Position numbers and translations under genes: made by a program. A stretch of DNA of 64,000 bases from Arthrobacter pascens (lineage in GTDB: Bacteria; Actinomycetota; Actinomycetes; Actinomycetales; Micrococcaceae), in assembly GCF_030816475.1 (NCBI RefSeq), contig NZ_JAUSXF010000001.1:3348001-3412000 (forward strand). Reading direction: 5' to 3'. Of the stretch, positions 17,533-25,740 are shown in pieces. Position 1 is the first letter of the stretch, and the number at the start of each line of letters is the position of its first letter. The notes below the pieces were generated by a model. That model saw only the letters and a program-made list of their open reading frames with translations. It was not told where the DNA came from and searched no databases.

Positions 17533-18773
17533 TGGTGTGCTCCCATTGGCTGGTTGATACTGCTACTGCTGTGGTCTTGGTAAGGGGGTTCGGTGGTGGT
17601 TGGACTGCGAAGCCATTCGCGCACCTCGTCGGCATGCTGTCCGAGCCGTGGTGGCCGCCGGACGTAGGTGACAGGCGTGTCTGACAGCGTTATGGGGTTG
17701 GCGGCCAGGTCCACACTGTCCTGGCCTTCGCCCACGGTGACGCGGGCGTCCAGCCCCAGTTCTCCGGCCATGGCGAAGGCACCCGCGATGTCGTTGACCG
17801 GCCCGCAGGGGATTCCGCGTGCCGACAGGGCCCGGTACCAGTGATCGGCGGTCTGCTCGATGGTCAGCGACGTGATGGCCTGATCGAGTTCCTCGACGTG
17901 GGCGACGCGGGCCCTGTTGGTCGCGAAGCGCGGATCGGTCGCTGCCTCGGGGATTCCGAGTGCCGCACACAGCTGCTGGAACTGCCGGTCGGTGCCGACG
18001 GCGATGACAACCGGCCTGTCGGCAGCCGGGAACAGCTGGTAGGGCGCGATTGAAGGGTGGCGGTTCCCGAAGATGCCCGGGACGGCGCCTGCCGCGGTGT
18101 AGCCGACACTCTGGTTGACCATGCTCGACAGCAGGGTACTGAGCAGGTTGACTTCGACGAGCTGGCCCCGGCCGCTGCTCTCCCGTGCCCGAAGCGCAGC
18201 CAGCACGCCGATCGCGGCGTGCAGTCCGGTCAGCACGTCGACCAGGGCGACGCCGGCCTTGACCGGCGCGCCGGGGCCGGGGCCGGTCACACTCATCAGT
18301 CCCCCGACCGCCTGTACCAGCAGGTCGTAGCCGGGCAGCGCCGCGGCCGCCTCTTCCGAGCCGAAGCCGGTGATCGAGCAATACACGAGCCGCGGGTTGA
18401 TCGCGGCGACCTGCTCGTAGGACAGGCCATGCCGTGCCATCGTGCCCGGACGGAAGTTCTCAATCAGCACGTCAGCGCGCCGGATCAGCTCGACCAGGTC
18501 GCCGTTGTCGTCGGCCACGGACATATCGGCTGTGAAGGATCGCTTGTTGCGGTTCACCGACAGGAAGTATGTCGCCTCATGGTCATCCGTGAACGGCGGC
18601 CCCCATTGACGGGTGTCGTCACCGGTACCGGGACGCTCGATCTTGATCACGTCGGCGCCAAGGTCACCGAACAGCATCGTCGCGTAGGGCGCGGCCAGCA
18701 CCCGGCTGAAATCGGCAACAACGATTCCGGCCAGCGCGCCGACAGGCTGGTTTTGCGAACCTATGTCATTCAT
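17529..18773 (-). CDS. Class III (CaiB/BaiF) CoA-transferase, probably glutarate-activating
   Basis: 414 residues, ATG 18773 with GGAAGG upstream. Family III features are present: GIVVADFSRVLAAPYATMLFGDLGADVIKIE at the N-terminus (split here only by length), NRNKRS, and GYDLLVQAVGGLMSVTG with the catalytic Asp. The four-base overlap with gcdH suggests that its acceptor acid is glutarate, as for the succinyl-CoA:glutarate CoA-transferase SUGCT. The substrate is inferred from context only. Confidence 0.88.
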   Translation of the reverse strand: MNDIGSQNQPVGALAGIVVADFSRVLAAPYATMLFGDLGADVIKIERPGTGDDTRQWGPPFTDDHEATYFLSVNRNKRSFTADMSVADDNGDLVELIRRADVLIENFRPGTMARHGLSYEQVAAINPRLVYCSITGFGSEEAAAALPGYDLLVQAVGGLMSVTGPGPGAPVKAGVALVDVLTGLHAAIGVLAALRARESSGRGQLVEVNLLSTLLSSMVNQSVGYTAAGAVPGIFGNRHPSIAPYQLFPAADRPVVIAVGTDRQFQQLCAALGIPEAATDPRFATNRARVAHVEELDQAITSLTIEQTADHWYRALSARGIPCGPVNDIAGAFAMAGELGLDARVTVGEGQDSVDLAANPITLSDTPVTYVRRPPRLGQHADEVREWLRSPTTTEPPYQDHSSSSINQPMGAHQ

Positions 18774-18805
18774 TTGGCTTTCCTTCCGAGGTGATCACGA
18801 GGTGA

Positions 18806-20182
18806 TCAGTGAGCGGCCGCGGGGACGGCGTTGTTGAACAGGGCAGGCCGCACGATCAGCATGATCGCGGCAGCCAGCAGCGGCAGCAGCGTGACCTGCA
18901 GCAGGCCGGCTCCCTGCCAGCCCAGCGCGGGCACCAGCGCCGCAAACAGCAGCCCGGAGAAGGCGGCCGATCCGTAATAACACGTGACGAACAGGCCGGC
19001 GGCACGCCCGACCTGGTACGGACGGACCGCGCGCTGGATAGCGCTGTTGGTGTTGGGGAAGAAGACGCCGGTACCGAACACACCCATCAGGCAAGCGAAC
19101 ACACACTGCCAGGCGAAGGATGCCTGTACTACGTAGATCAGCACGCCGACCACCGCCATGACGACCAGGGAAACGATCAGCAGGGTCCGCTGGTTGATGC
19201 GGTCGCCGATCCAGCCGCCGAACAGACCGGCCACGCCGCCGATGCCCACGAAGCTGAGAGCCAGCGCGGCCTCCCCGGTGGACACGTGAAGCTGAGTGGT
19301 CAGGAACGTCGGGTACAGGCCCAGGAACCCGTAGAGGGCGAGGGCACCGCAGCCGGAAGCGGCAGCGATGGCCAGGGAGTTGCGGTTGTAGGCCTTGGCC
19401 GGCATGTAATCGTAGGAGCCTTCGACGCCGGTCATGCTGATGGCGCGCTCGGTGAACTTGGGGCTGACGACGAACATGGCCACGACGGCGATCACCAGGC
19501 CGAGCAGCCCGAAGATGGTGAACGGAGCCCGCCAGGATCCGAAGTTGGCGGAGAACATGACACCCAAAGGCGGGCCGAAGGTAGCACCCAGACCGAAAGC
19601 GAAGCCCAGGACACCGAGGGCAAGGCCGCGGCGGTTGTGGAAGAAGGCGCCCACAGCGGCGAACAGTGCCGCGGCCTGCATCCCTTCACCCAGCCCCGAG
19701 ATGATCCGGTACAGGGCCATATCGCCCCAGGAGGAGGCCAGCGGCGTTGCCAGCGTGCCCAGGGAGTAGATCACGATGCTGAATATCAGGACCGTCTTGC
19801 GCGAAAAGCGCTCGACCAGGAAGCCCGCAGGGATGCCTGCAATGGCCATCCCCAAAGTGAAGATTGTGGCCAGCAGTCCGCCCGCCTGCAGGTTGAACCC
19901 GTATTCCTTGCTGATGGTGCCCAGCAAGGGCGGGAAGACCTGCCTGTCCATCGCGTTAAGCATGAAGGTCAGGGCCAGCACGGCGAGCGAAACACCGGCA
20001 ACGACCTTGGAGGGCATGCCCTCAGGGTTGTTCTTTACCCGGGATGGCGCCGGACTGGCAGGGATTGCGTCCATGGAAATCGCATCCATGGGCTCGGGGT
20101 ACGTGGGTACGGCGTGGCCAACGGTGGAACCGGCTGCACCGGGGGCCGGGCTGGTGCCGGAAGGTGTGGGGTGGGACATCAT
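18806..20182 (-). CDS. Major facilitator superfamily transporter, probable organic acid importer
   Basis: 458 residues with a long cytoplasmic N-terminal extension (about 60 residues, Pro/Ala/Met-rich) and 12 predicted helices. The MFS loop motif reads AGFLVERFSRKTV, and DRQVFPPLL in helix 1 resembles ACS/aromatic acid:H+ symporters. ATG 20182 has AGGAGA upstream. It is the first gene of the glutarate operon, with a LacI-type operator over its predicted promoter, so it should import the inducing growth substrate or glutarate itself. Confidence 0.85.
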   Translation of the reverse strand: MMSHPTPSGTSPAPGAAGSTVGHAVPTYPEPMDAISMDAIPASPAPSRVKNNPEGMPSKVVAGVSLAVLALTFMLNAMDRQVFPPLLGTISKEYGFNLQAGGLLATIFTLGMAIAGIPAGFLVERFSRKTVLIFSIVIYSLGTLATPLASSWGDMALYRIISGLGEGMQAAALFAAVGAFFHNRRGLALGVLGFAFGLGATFGPPLGVMFSANFGSWRAPFTIFGLLGLVIAVVAMFVVSPKFTERAISMTGVEGSYDYMPAKAYNRNSLAIAAASGCGALALYGFLGLYPTFLTTQLHVSTGEAALALSFVGIGGVAGLFGGWIGDRINQRTLLIVSLVVMAVVGVLIYVVQASFAWQCVFACLMGVFGTGVFFPNTNSAIQRAVRPYQVGRAAGLFVTCYYGSAAFSGLLFAALVPALGWQGAGLLQVTLLPLLAAAIMLIVRPALFNNAVPAAAH

Positions 20183-20362
20183 TGTCTCCTAGTCGGGAGG
20201 GGCTTGCTTCGTATGGGGAATGAAGCCTGCATTGAACTGATGCGAAGTGCGGCAGGGCGGGCCTGTCCGGTCCCATCTGAAGGGGGCCGGCTGAGGATCT
20301 GCTCCGGGTTTATCTGGGCTGAAGTGGAGCTCACGGGTCCTGTCATCACGAGGTCTAGAACA

Positions 20363-20378
20363 ATGCTAACGATAGCAC
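20363..20378. promoter_or_regulatory. LacI-type operator copy 1
   Basis: ATGCTAACGATAGCAC matches the four other copies in this locus. On the minus strand it contains the predicted -10 (TATCGT) of the MFS/glutarate operon, 16 bases from TTGACT. The central CG and 16-bp size are usual for LacI/GalR operators. Confidence 0.75.
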
Positions 20379-20451
20379 CACACTGGAGCGAGTCAAGAGT
20401 GGAATCTATTTGATCGATGATCGTCCCCAGCTCTTGACCTGCAGAACGCTC

Positions 20452-20467
20452 GTGCTATCGTTAGCAC
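20452..20467. promoter_or_regulatory. LacI-type operator copy 2
   Basis: GTGCTATCGTTAGCAC, an imperfect palindrome centred on TCG, overlaps the predicted -10 of the LacI gene itself. This implies autoregulation. It is on the opposite strand orientation to copy 1, 89 bases away. Confidence 0.75.
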
Positions 20468-20537
20468 ATAGGTGGCGCGAAAAGCCGCCATTCCCAGCAT
20501 ATGATGATCCACTAACAGCATTGCGTCAGGAGGAACG

Positions 20538-21569
20538 ATGGTCACGACGAAGGATATCGCTGCACATCTGCAGCTGTCAGTGTCGACCGTCGGCCGTGCC
20601 CTGGCCAATGACACCCGCATCAGTGAAGAGACGAAGGCCCGCGTCCGCCAGGCGGCCTCGGAACTGGGCTACGTGGGCAACCACGCTGCCAGGATGATGC
20701 GGGGAGCCCCGAGCAACGTGGTGGGACTCGTCATTCCCGACATCCGCAACAGCTTCTACTACACCATCGCCCACGAATTGTCGGCGATCATGGCCGGTGA
20801 GGACTACCAGCTGATGCTGGCCGAGACATTCGATGATCGCCTCATCGAGCGCCGCCACCTTCGCGAACTGTCCGCCAGCCGCGCAGCCGGCGTAGTGATC
20901 GCTCCGACCCCAAACCCGCACAATGACTCCGTCGGCATGCTGCGCGGTATGCCACACGTCCAGTTGCTGCGAAGGCACGCGTCACTAGGTGCTCAGTGGT
21001 TCGGCCTGGATGACCAGCGGGCGCTCCAGGACGCCACCACCCACTTGCTGGATCTGGGCCACACGCGGATCGCGTACATCGGCGCGCCCGCCGACCTGCC
21101 CACAGGCCGGGAACGGCTGGAGGGCTACCACCAGGCGCTTCGCGACCGGAGCGTCCCAATACGTTCCAACCTTGTCGAACTAGGCCCCCCGGCGTCGCCC
21201 GAGCACGCCCGGGAAGCTGTGCGCCGGCTCCTGAACCGGCCAAGCCCGCCCACCGCCGTCGTGCTTGGATCTGTACTGCACACCGTAGGCGTGCTGGACG
21301 GCTTGCTGGAGATGGACGTCGACGTCCCCTCGGAGCTGTCCGTGGTCGGCTTCGGCGATCAGAGCGGGTTCTCCTGGTGGGGCCCCGGCCTCACCACGAT
21401 CAGTCTTCCCATCGGCGACGTCGCCACGTCCTGCGGGCTGTGGTTTATCCGCAGGCTCAACAATCCGCCGGCCGGAAACGACCCCTACGAGTCGGCATCC
21501 GTGGGCTGGCTCGTGCCGCGTGGCAGCACTGCCGCACCACCCGCGGTGACGCGCGAGCGCTCCGCCTAA
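20538..21569 (+). CDS. LacI family transcriptional regulator of the catabolic locus
   Basis: 343 residues, ATG 20538 with AGGAGG upstream. The helix-turn-helix and hinge occupy residues 1-60 (TTKDIAAHLQLSVSTVGRALAND; hinge around NHAARMM), followed by a periplasmic-binding-like effector domain (VVGLVIPDIRNSFYY; LGHTRIAYIG). Five matching operators lie before its own gene, the MFS/glutarate operon, the dioxygenase operon, the cupin gene and the FAH/enolase operon. It is most likely a local repressor relieved by a pathway metabolite. Confidence 0.93.
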   Translation: MVTTKDIAAHLQLSVSTVGRALANDTRISEETKARVRQAASELGYVGNHAARMMRGAPSNVVGLVIPDIRNSFYYTIAHELSAIMAGEDYQLMLAETFDDRLIERRHLRELSASRAAGVVIAPTPNPHNDSVGMLRGMPHVQLLRRHASLGAQWFGLDDQRALQDATTHLLDLGHTRIAYIGAPADLPTGRERLEGYHQALRDRSVPIRSNLVELGPPASPEHAREAVRRLLNRPSPPTAVVLGSVLHTVGVLDGLLEMDVDVPSELSVVGFGDQSGFSWWGPGLTTISLPIGDVATSCGLWFIRRLNNPPAGNDPYESASVGWLVPRGSTAAPPAVTRERSA

Positions 21570-21620
21570 AGACCGCAACACCCAACAAAAGAGGCGCGCG
21601 TGCGTGCCTTCCAAATCGTA

Positions 21621-21638
21621 GGTGCTAACGATAGCACC
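21621..21638. promoter_or_regulatory. LacI-type operator copy 3
   Basis: GGTGCTAACGATAGCACC, the longest copy (18 bp, mismatched only at the central A/T pair), lies 26 bases before the dioxygenase ATG. No clear -35/-10 pair was found here, so the promoter position is uncertain. Confidence 0.72.
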
Positions 21639-21663
21639 GACTTGACCCATTGGAGAGGACAGC

Positions 21664-22665
21664 ATGCTGCCACCGGTCGACTTGCGCCCCCCGTTCAACA
21701 TCACCCGAACCAGCCACCTGCGCCTGAATGTGGCCGACCTGGCCGCCAGCCGTGATTTCTACACCACGGTCCTCGGCCTGGTGGTGACCGAGGAGGATGA
21801 CTCCACGATTTACCTGCGTGGCCTCGCTGAGGCCTGTCACCACAGCCTTGTGCTGGAGAAGAGCACCGACGGCGGCACGGCCCGCCGTATCGGATTCCGC
21901 GTCTTCTTCGAGGAGGACCTGGACGAGGCCTACCGCTACTTCCGTGACCGGGACCTCCCTGCCGAGTGGGTGGACATGCCGCATCAGGGGCGCACGTTGC
22001 ATGTCTCAGACCCTGTCGGGACGCCGCTGGAGCTGTGCGCAACCATGGAAACCCGGCCCCGGCTGCACATCAACTTTGAGCAGTACAAAGGCGCCCACGC
22101 CCAGCGCCTGGACCACTTCCAGCTGCTCACGCCCGACGTTTACGAACTGTGCGCGTTCTACAGCAAACTTGGTTTCCGAAACTCGGAATACCTTGAGTAC
22201 GGCGATGAACTCGTAGGCGCCTTCATGTACCGCAAGGGCACCTGCCTTGACCTGGCGATGGTGCCCGGCGACGGTCCAAGCCTGCACCACTTCGCTTACA
22301 CCGTCTCCGAGAGCCATGACATCTTCACCGCCTGCGACTTCGCCGGCATCCTGGGCTACGGCGACCAGGTGGAACGCGGCCCGGGCCGGCACGGACCGGG
22401 CGGAATGCTCTTCGCGTACCTCCGCGACCCGGACGGCCATCGCGTTGAGGTCTTCAACAGCCATTACCAGACCATCGATCTTGAGAACGAGCCGGTGCGG
22501 TGGGATGCCGCATCGGTGAGCACCAACGCACGCTGGGGCCTGCCCGCCCTGGAGCAGTGGTACTTCGAAGCCTCGCCCTTCGTCGGCGCACCGCTGAAGT
22601 CCCCGGCCGTCCGTCCTGCCCCCATGACACTGGAGAAGTTCCTCGGCAGCCCGCAGCCCCTCTGA
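21664..22665 (+). CDS. Extradiol (VOC-fold) dioxygenase, homoprotocatechuate 2,3-dioxygenase-like
   Basis: 333 residues, GGAGAGG before ATG 21664. Two VOC modules are seen: an N-terminal one (FYTTVLGLVVTEEDDSTIYL) and the catalytic one with metal ligands His151 (RLDHFQLLTPD), His209 (SLHHFAYTV) and Glu262 (GHRVEVF). It aligns by eye with HPCD/MndD, keeping ERGPGRHG and the active-site Tyr (Tyr252). The acid/base His200 of HPCD is Leu195 here. It probably cleaves a catechol-type ring or does a related Fe/Mn-dependent reaction. It is the first gene of a three-gene operon. Confidence 0.85.
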   Translation: MLPPVDLRPPFNITRTSHLRLNVADLAASRDFYTTVLGLVVTEEDDSTIYLRGLAEACHHSLVLEKSTDGGTARRIGFRVFFEEDLDEAYRYFRDRDLPAEWVDMPHQGRTLHVSDPVGTPLELCATMETRPRLHINFEQYKGAHAQRLDHFQLLTPDVYELCAFYSKLGFRNSEYLEYGDELVGAFMYRKGTCLDLAMVPGDGPSLHHFAYTVSESHDIFTACDFAGILGYGDQVERGPGRHGPGGMLFAYLRDPDGHRVEVFNSHYQTIDLENEPVRWDAASVSTNARWGLPALEQWYFEASPFVGAPLKSPAVRPAPMTLEKFLGSPQPL

Positions 22666-22709
22666 TCACCAGCCCCTCTAACACCAAAAACCGACTGGAG
22701 CACCACATC

Positions 22710-23252
22710 ATGTCCCGAGTTCCGTCCCTCTCCCGCGACGACGCCGCCTCGGTCCACCAGCAGCCGCTGTGGGACCGCATCGAGGCCGAGCGCAAAATGC
22801 CCACCGCCAATATCTTCCGCTCACTGGCGAATGCCCCGGTCCTGCTCGACGCGTTCCTGTCCTACGCCAACGCCATGCGTGACAGCTCCCTGCTGAGCCC
22901 CAAGCTGCGGGAGCTGGCCATCCTGTCCGTGGGCCATGCCACCGGCTCTGAATACGAGATCGCCCACCACCAGTCCCACGGCCGCAAAGCCGGACTTACT
23001 GACGAGCAGCTTGCAGCAGTGGCCGAGGGCGACAGCACGGAGCTTTTCAACGACACCGAACGCGCCGTGATAGCCCTGGCACGCGAATCCACCCTCAACG
23101 TGAACGTGTCCGATGCCAGCTGGGCAGCCGCTGCCAAGCACCTCGACGACCAGCAGATGGTGGAGCTCACGCTGACCATCGCCTGGTACAACTCAGGCGT
23201 ACGGGTCATGGGTCTGCTCGGCATCGAACTCGAGGACAGCTACCGCAAGTAG
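22710..23252 (+). CDS. Carboxymuconolactone decarboxylase family protein
   Basis: 180 residues from ATG 22710 (GGAG upstream). The helical CMD core is visible (LSPKLRELAILSVGHATGSEYEIAHHQSHGRKAGL). There is no CxxC, so it is not an AhpD-type peroxidase; the Glu/His residues of the EYEIAHH segment are those expected in decarboxylase-like members. It lies between the dioxygenase and the dehydrogenase-like gene, so it may act on a ring-cleavage product or lactone. The exact reaction is unknown. Confidence 0.85.
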   Translation: MSRVPSLSRDDAASVHQQPLWDRIEAERKMPTANIFRSLANAPVLLDAFLSYANAMRDSSLLSPKLRELAILSVGHATGSEYEIAHHQSHGRKAGLTDEQLAAVAEGDSTELFNDTERAVIALARESTLNVNVSDASWAAAAKHLDDQQMVELTLTIAWYNSGVRVMGLLGIELEDSYRK

Positions 23253-23312
23253 CTGCCCGCCCACCCACTCCCCCAAGAATCACCACCCTTTCGTTCCTAG
23301 AAGGAGCCGTCA

Positions 23313-24422
23313 ATGGCGACGATGCGCGCAGCCCGACTGCATCAGATCGGCGAACCAATGTCGATCGACACCATCGAAGTACCCAAGCCCCGACCCACCG
23401 ACGTACTGGTCAGGGTCAAGGCCGTCGGCATCGTGCCGAACATGGCCAACGTGATCAACAACTGGCCAACCTGGTTCCCGCACCAGCCCATCCCGAATTT
23501 CCCGGCGATCTTCGGCCTCGATCCCATCGGCGTGGTGGAGGAGGTCGGAGAATCCGTCATCAACGTCAAGCCGGGCGACCGGGTTTACGTGAGCCCGCTC
23601 CGCTCCTGCGGCAGCTGCTACGCCTGCTCCGGCGGCACCCCCAGTCGCTGCCGGTATTACACCCTCAACGGATACTTCAGCACCTCGCGCGACGGCCAGC
23701 GGATCTTTGACCTCTACCCCTATGGCGGGTTCAGCGAGTTCATGACCGCGCCGCAGCAGGCCCTGGTCAAGATCCCGGACAACCTTCCTTTCGAGCTCGC
23801 CGCCCGTTTCGGCTATATCGGCACGGCCTACGGAGCGCTCCGGCTTGCCGACGCCGGGCCTGGCACTGTGGGCCTGATCGACGGCATCACCGGTACCCTG
23901 GGCGTGGCCGCGACTGTGCTCTGCCTCAGTATGGGGGTAGCCAAGATCCTCGGCACCGGACGCAACCAGGAGCTCCTGGACCGGGTGAAGGCCCTTTCAC
24001 CCGGTCGGATCGAGGTCATGAACCTTGGTGAGCAGTCCTCCGGCGAGTGGGCCAAGGCCCGGACCCGTGGCGACGGAGCCCACTTCGTGATCAGCGCGCT
24101 CGGGGCCAGGGCTGACGCGGCCACCATGGTCGATTCCATGCACGGCGTCCGCCGGGGTGGCCGGGTGGTCAACGTCGGTGGGGTCTCCGAAGAAGTGCCT
24201 GTCGACATGAAGTGGCTGATGGACGAGCAGGTTCAGATCATCGGCTCAAACTGGTTCACTGCCGCCCAGGGGCAGGAGATGGCAGACATGATCGAGACAG
24301 GCACCCTGGACCTCACTTATCTGGAGACCGAGGCGTTCCCGCTGTCCGATGTCAACACGGCAATTTCCGGACGGCTGAAGGACCCGCGCGGCGGCTTCAG
24401 CAACTACGTGGTCATTCCCTGA
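23313..24422 (+). CDS. Medium-chain alcohol-dehydrogenase-like protein lacking catalytic zinc ligands
   Basis: 369 residues, AAGGAG before ATG 23313. The structural zinc cysteines are intact (Cys99, 102, 105 and 113 in CGSCYACSGGTPSRC). The usual catalytic ligands are absent: the GHE triplet reads GLD (68-70) and the position of the first catalytic Cys reads VGIVPNM. A nucleotide-binding fold follows (GLIDGITGTLGVAAT). It may be a zinc-independent NAD(P)H reductase or lyase-like member. It closes the dioxygenase operon. Confidence 0.85.
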   Translation: MATMRAARLHQIGEPMSIDTIEVPKPRPTDVLVRVKAVGIVPNMANVINNWPTWFPHQPIPNFPAIFGLDPIGVVEEVGESVINVKPGDRVYVSPLRSCGSCYACSGGTPSRCRYYTLNGYFSTSRDGQRIFDLYPYGGFSEFMTAPQQALVKIPDNLPFELAARFGYIGTAYGALRLADAGPGTVGLIDGITGTLGVAATVLCLSMGVAKILGTGRNQELLDRVKALSPGRIEVMNLGEQSSGEWAKARTRGDGAHFVISALGARADAATMVDSMHGVRRGGRVVNVGGVSEEVPVDMKWLMDEQVQIIGSNWFTAAQGQEMADMIETGTLDLTYLETEAFPLSDVNTAISGRLKDPRGGFSNYVVIP

Positions 24423-24432
24423 CCGCATGACC

Positions 24433-24465
24433 AGGCCGGTCGTCCGCTGCATGGAGGGCCGGCCT
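24433..24465 (+). terminator. Possible terminator after the dioxygenase operon
   Basis: AGGCCGG (24433-24439) and CCGGCCT (24459-24465) can pair around a 19-base loop, 11 bases after the dehydrogenase stop. Only a short TTC run follows, so it is a weak intrinsic terminator. Confidence 0.4.
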
Positions 24466-24524
24466 TCGTGGACGGTGCAAAGGTGGATCGGTTTCGCAGG
24501 TTCACTACTTGAAAGGACGAGCAC

Positions 24525-24707
24525 ATGATCACCAAAAGGATCCACCAAATGCTGGTCAGTTCCGACGCCTGGGGCAGCTCCTCGGGCGGGCACCGTGTAG
24601 AAAGGTTTCCCAGCGGCCGGATTACATCCTCCCCCTGGGAAGGATGGTGGCACGAGGAACTCCAGGCCGAGGGCCGTGAAGGACAAAGCGGCGGACCGGC
24701 TTCATAA
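24525..24707 (+). CDS. Small hypothetical protein
   Basis: 60 residues, with AAAGGA 9 bases before ATG 24525. It is hydrophilic and rich in Ser, Gly and Trp, with no recognised motif. The ribosome site is the main support. The stretch 24423-25063 otherwise holds only this, the next small gene and a hairpin. Confidence 0.3.
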   Translation: MITKRIHQMLVSSDAWGSSSGGHRVERFPSGRITSSPWEGWWHEELQAEGREGQSGGPAS

Positions 24708-24740
24708 GCGTCAGCGAGTGAACCCGAAACGGGGAAGTCA

Positions 24741-25025
24741 GTGAACTCCACAGCAACGGTAAGAATAGATGAGTGGGCCAGGCTCACAGGTGCAGACGTT
24801 GAAGTCTGGCAGCGAAACCGGATGATCCGGAGAGGCCGCGTCGAGATGGCCAACAGCGATTCAAGCATGGCCTGGATCATGGCAGATGGCATCGAAACAA
24901 GGACCCTTGTCGAAAAGTCGCAGGGTCATGTCATCCGAATATCCATCAGGAACACCGAGATGTTCAGCCAAGGTCAGGTAGAACATCCGGAGAAGATAGA
25001 CGTTGTCCTTTACACGGGGGGTTAG
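24741..25025 (+). CDS. Hypothetical protein, 94 residues
   Basis: GTG start 24741 preceded by GGGGAAG. The protein is soluble and mixed alpha/beta with regular strand-like repeats (VEVWQRNRMIRRGRVEMAN; MAWIMADGIETRTLVEK). Base use is less GC-rich at third positions than in neighbours, which suggests a gene not tied to the surrounding operons. No family is recognised and no operator copy precedes it. Confidence 0.5.
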   Translation: MNSTATVRIDEWARLTGADVEVWQRNRMIRRGRVEMANSDSSMAWIMADGIETRTLVEKSQGHVIRISIRNTEMFSQGQVEHPEKIDVVLYTGG

Positions 25026-25063
25026 CAGGCTTCAGCCTTTCCCCTACTACCTAGGACAGGCAT

Positions 25064-25594
25064 TCAGGCGCTGGCGCCGGTGAGCACAAACGCCACCGTC
25101 GCCGGCGCCTGCGTTTTGTTCCGCCAGGCATGCCGCGCGGCGACCTGTACGACGGTATCGCCGGGTGTCAGGCGGACCTCCGCGCCGTCGTCCAGCTCGA
25201 GCCACACCTCCCCTTCGAGCACAACCCCGTAGTCCACGCTGGGTGTGCGGTGCATTCCGTCGGGCTCGAACACCTTGGCCAGATCCGGTGCGTAGGAAGC
25301 AACTTCCTGCCCGGCCGCGGCGGGATCGAAATCGGGACTCATGACCACGGAATCAGGGGCGTAGCTGACGATTACGAAGCTTGCACCGCCCGGGCCTGGG
25401 ACCACAGGGCCGTGATTGTCGGTGGGCTCGGCGTCGGGTGGCGTGGTCGAAGGCACCCCAGGCGTGAACCAGATCCGGATCTGAGCCTGTCCCGGCATCG
25501 TTGCGAAATCGTGGCTGTGGGGTACCGCCCCGTCGGAGACAAAGACGGACTTCCCAGTGCCATCCGTACCTGTAACCACTCTGCGTACCGTCAC
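25064..25594 (-). CDS. Cupin domain protein
   Basis: 176 residues. The C-terminal half is a cupin barrel: HRTPSVDYGVVLEGEVWLELDDG, then LTPGDTVVQVAARHAWRN. The residues that would bind metal are partly kept (His and Tyr/Asp in the first motif, His in the second). The N-terminal ~100 residues form a second, degenerate barrel. Similar proteins often accompany aromatic or hydroxy-acid catabolic genes. An operator copy lies 24 bases upstream, so it belongs to the same regulon. It may be an enzyme or a metabolite-binding protein. Confidence 0.82.
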   Translation of the reverse strand: MTVRRVVTGTDGTGKSVFVSDGAVPHSHDFATMPGQAQIRIWFTPGVPSTTPPDAEPTDNHGPVVPGPGGASFVIVSYAPDSVVMSPDFDPAAAGQEVASYAPDLAKVFEPDGMHRTPSVDYGVVLEGEVWLELDDGAEVRLTPGDTVVQVAARHAWRNKTQAPATVAFVLTGASA

Positions 25595-25617
25595 TTAAAT
25601 TCCTATCCTCGGCTAGA

Positions 25618-25633
25618 GTGCCATCGATAGCAC
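25618..25633. promoter_or_regulatory. LacI-type operator copy 4, cupin promoter
   Basis: GTGCCATCGATAGCAC differs from the other copies at two central positions. On the minus strand TTGACA (25655-25660) and CATAGT (25632-25637) are 17 bases apart, and the operator begins within the -10. This is the strongest promoter-operator pair in the locus. Confidence 0.72.
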
Positions 25634-25740
25634 TATGCTCAATTATTCCATCCCTGTCAACGCCGCGCTCTCAGGGCGGCATACTGCTCGACAATGGCGC
25701 CCCCACGGTGTCACTTGGCAAAAGTCATTCAGGGGTGGCG

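Larger units (their letters stand above)
20183..20537. promoter_or_regulatory. Divergent regulatory region of the catabolic locus
   Basis: This 355-base gap holds two mirror-image promoters. On the minus strand TTGACT (20391-20396) and TATCGT are 16 bases apart and drive the MFS/glutarate operon. On the plus strand TTGACC (20434-20439) and TATCGT (20456-20461), also 16 apart, drive the LacI gene. Each -10 hexamer lies inside a copy of the shared operator, so repressor binding would block both promoters. Confidence 0.65.

Noticed and set aside
18809..20413. 534-residue plus-strand open frame
   Set aside because: It is antisense to the MFS gene, Gln/Gly/Arg-rich and without motifs; it also runs through the divergent promoters.
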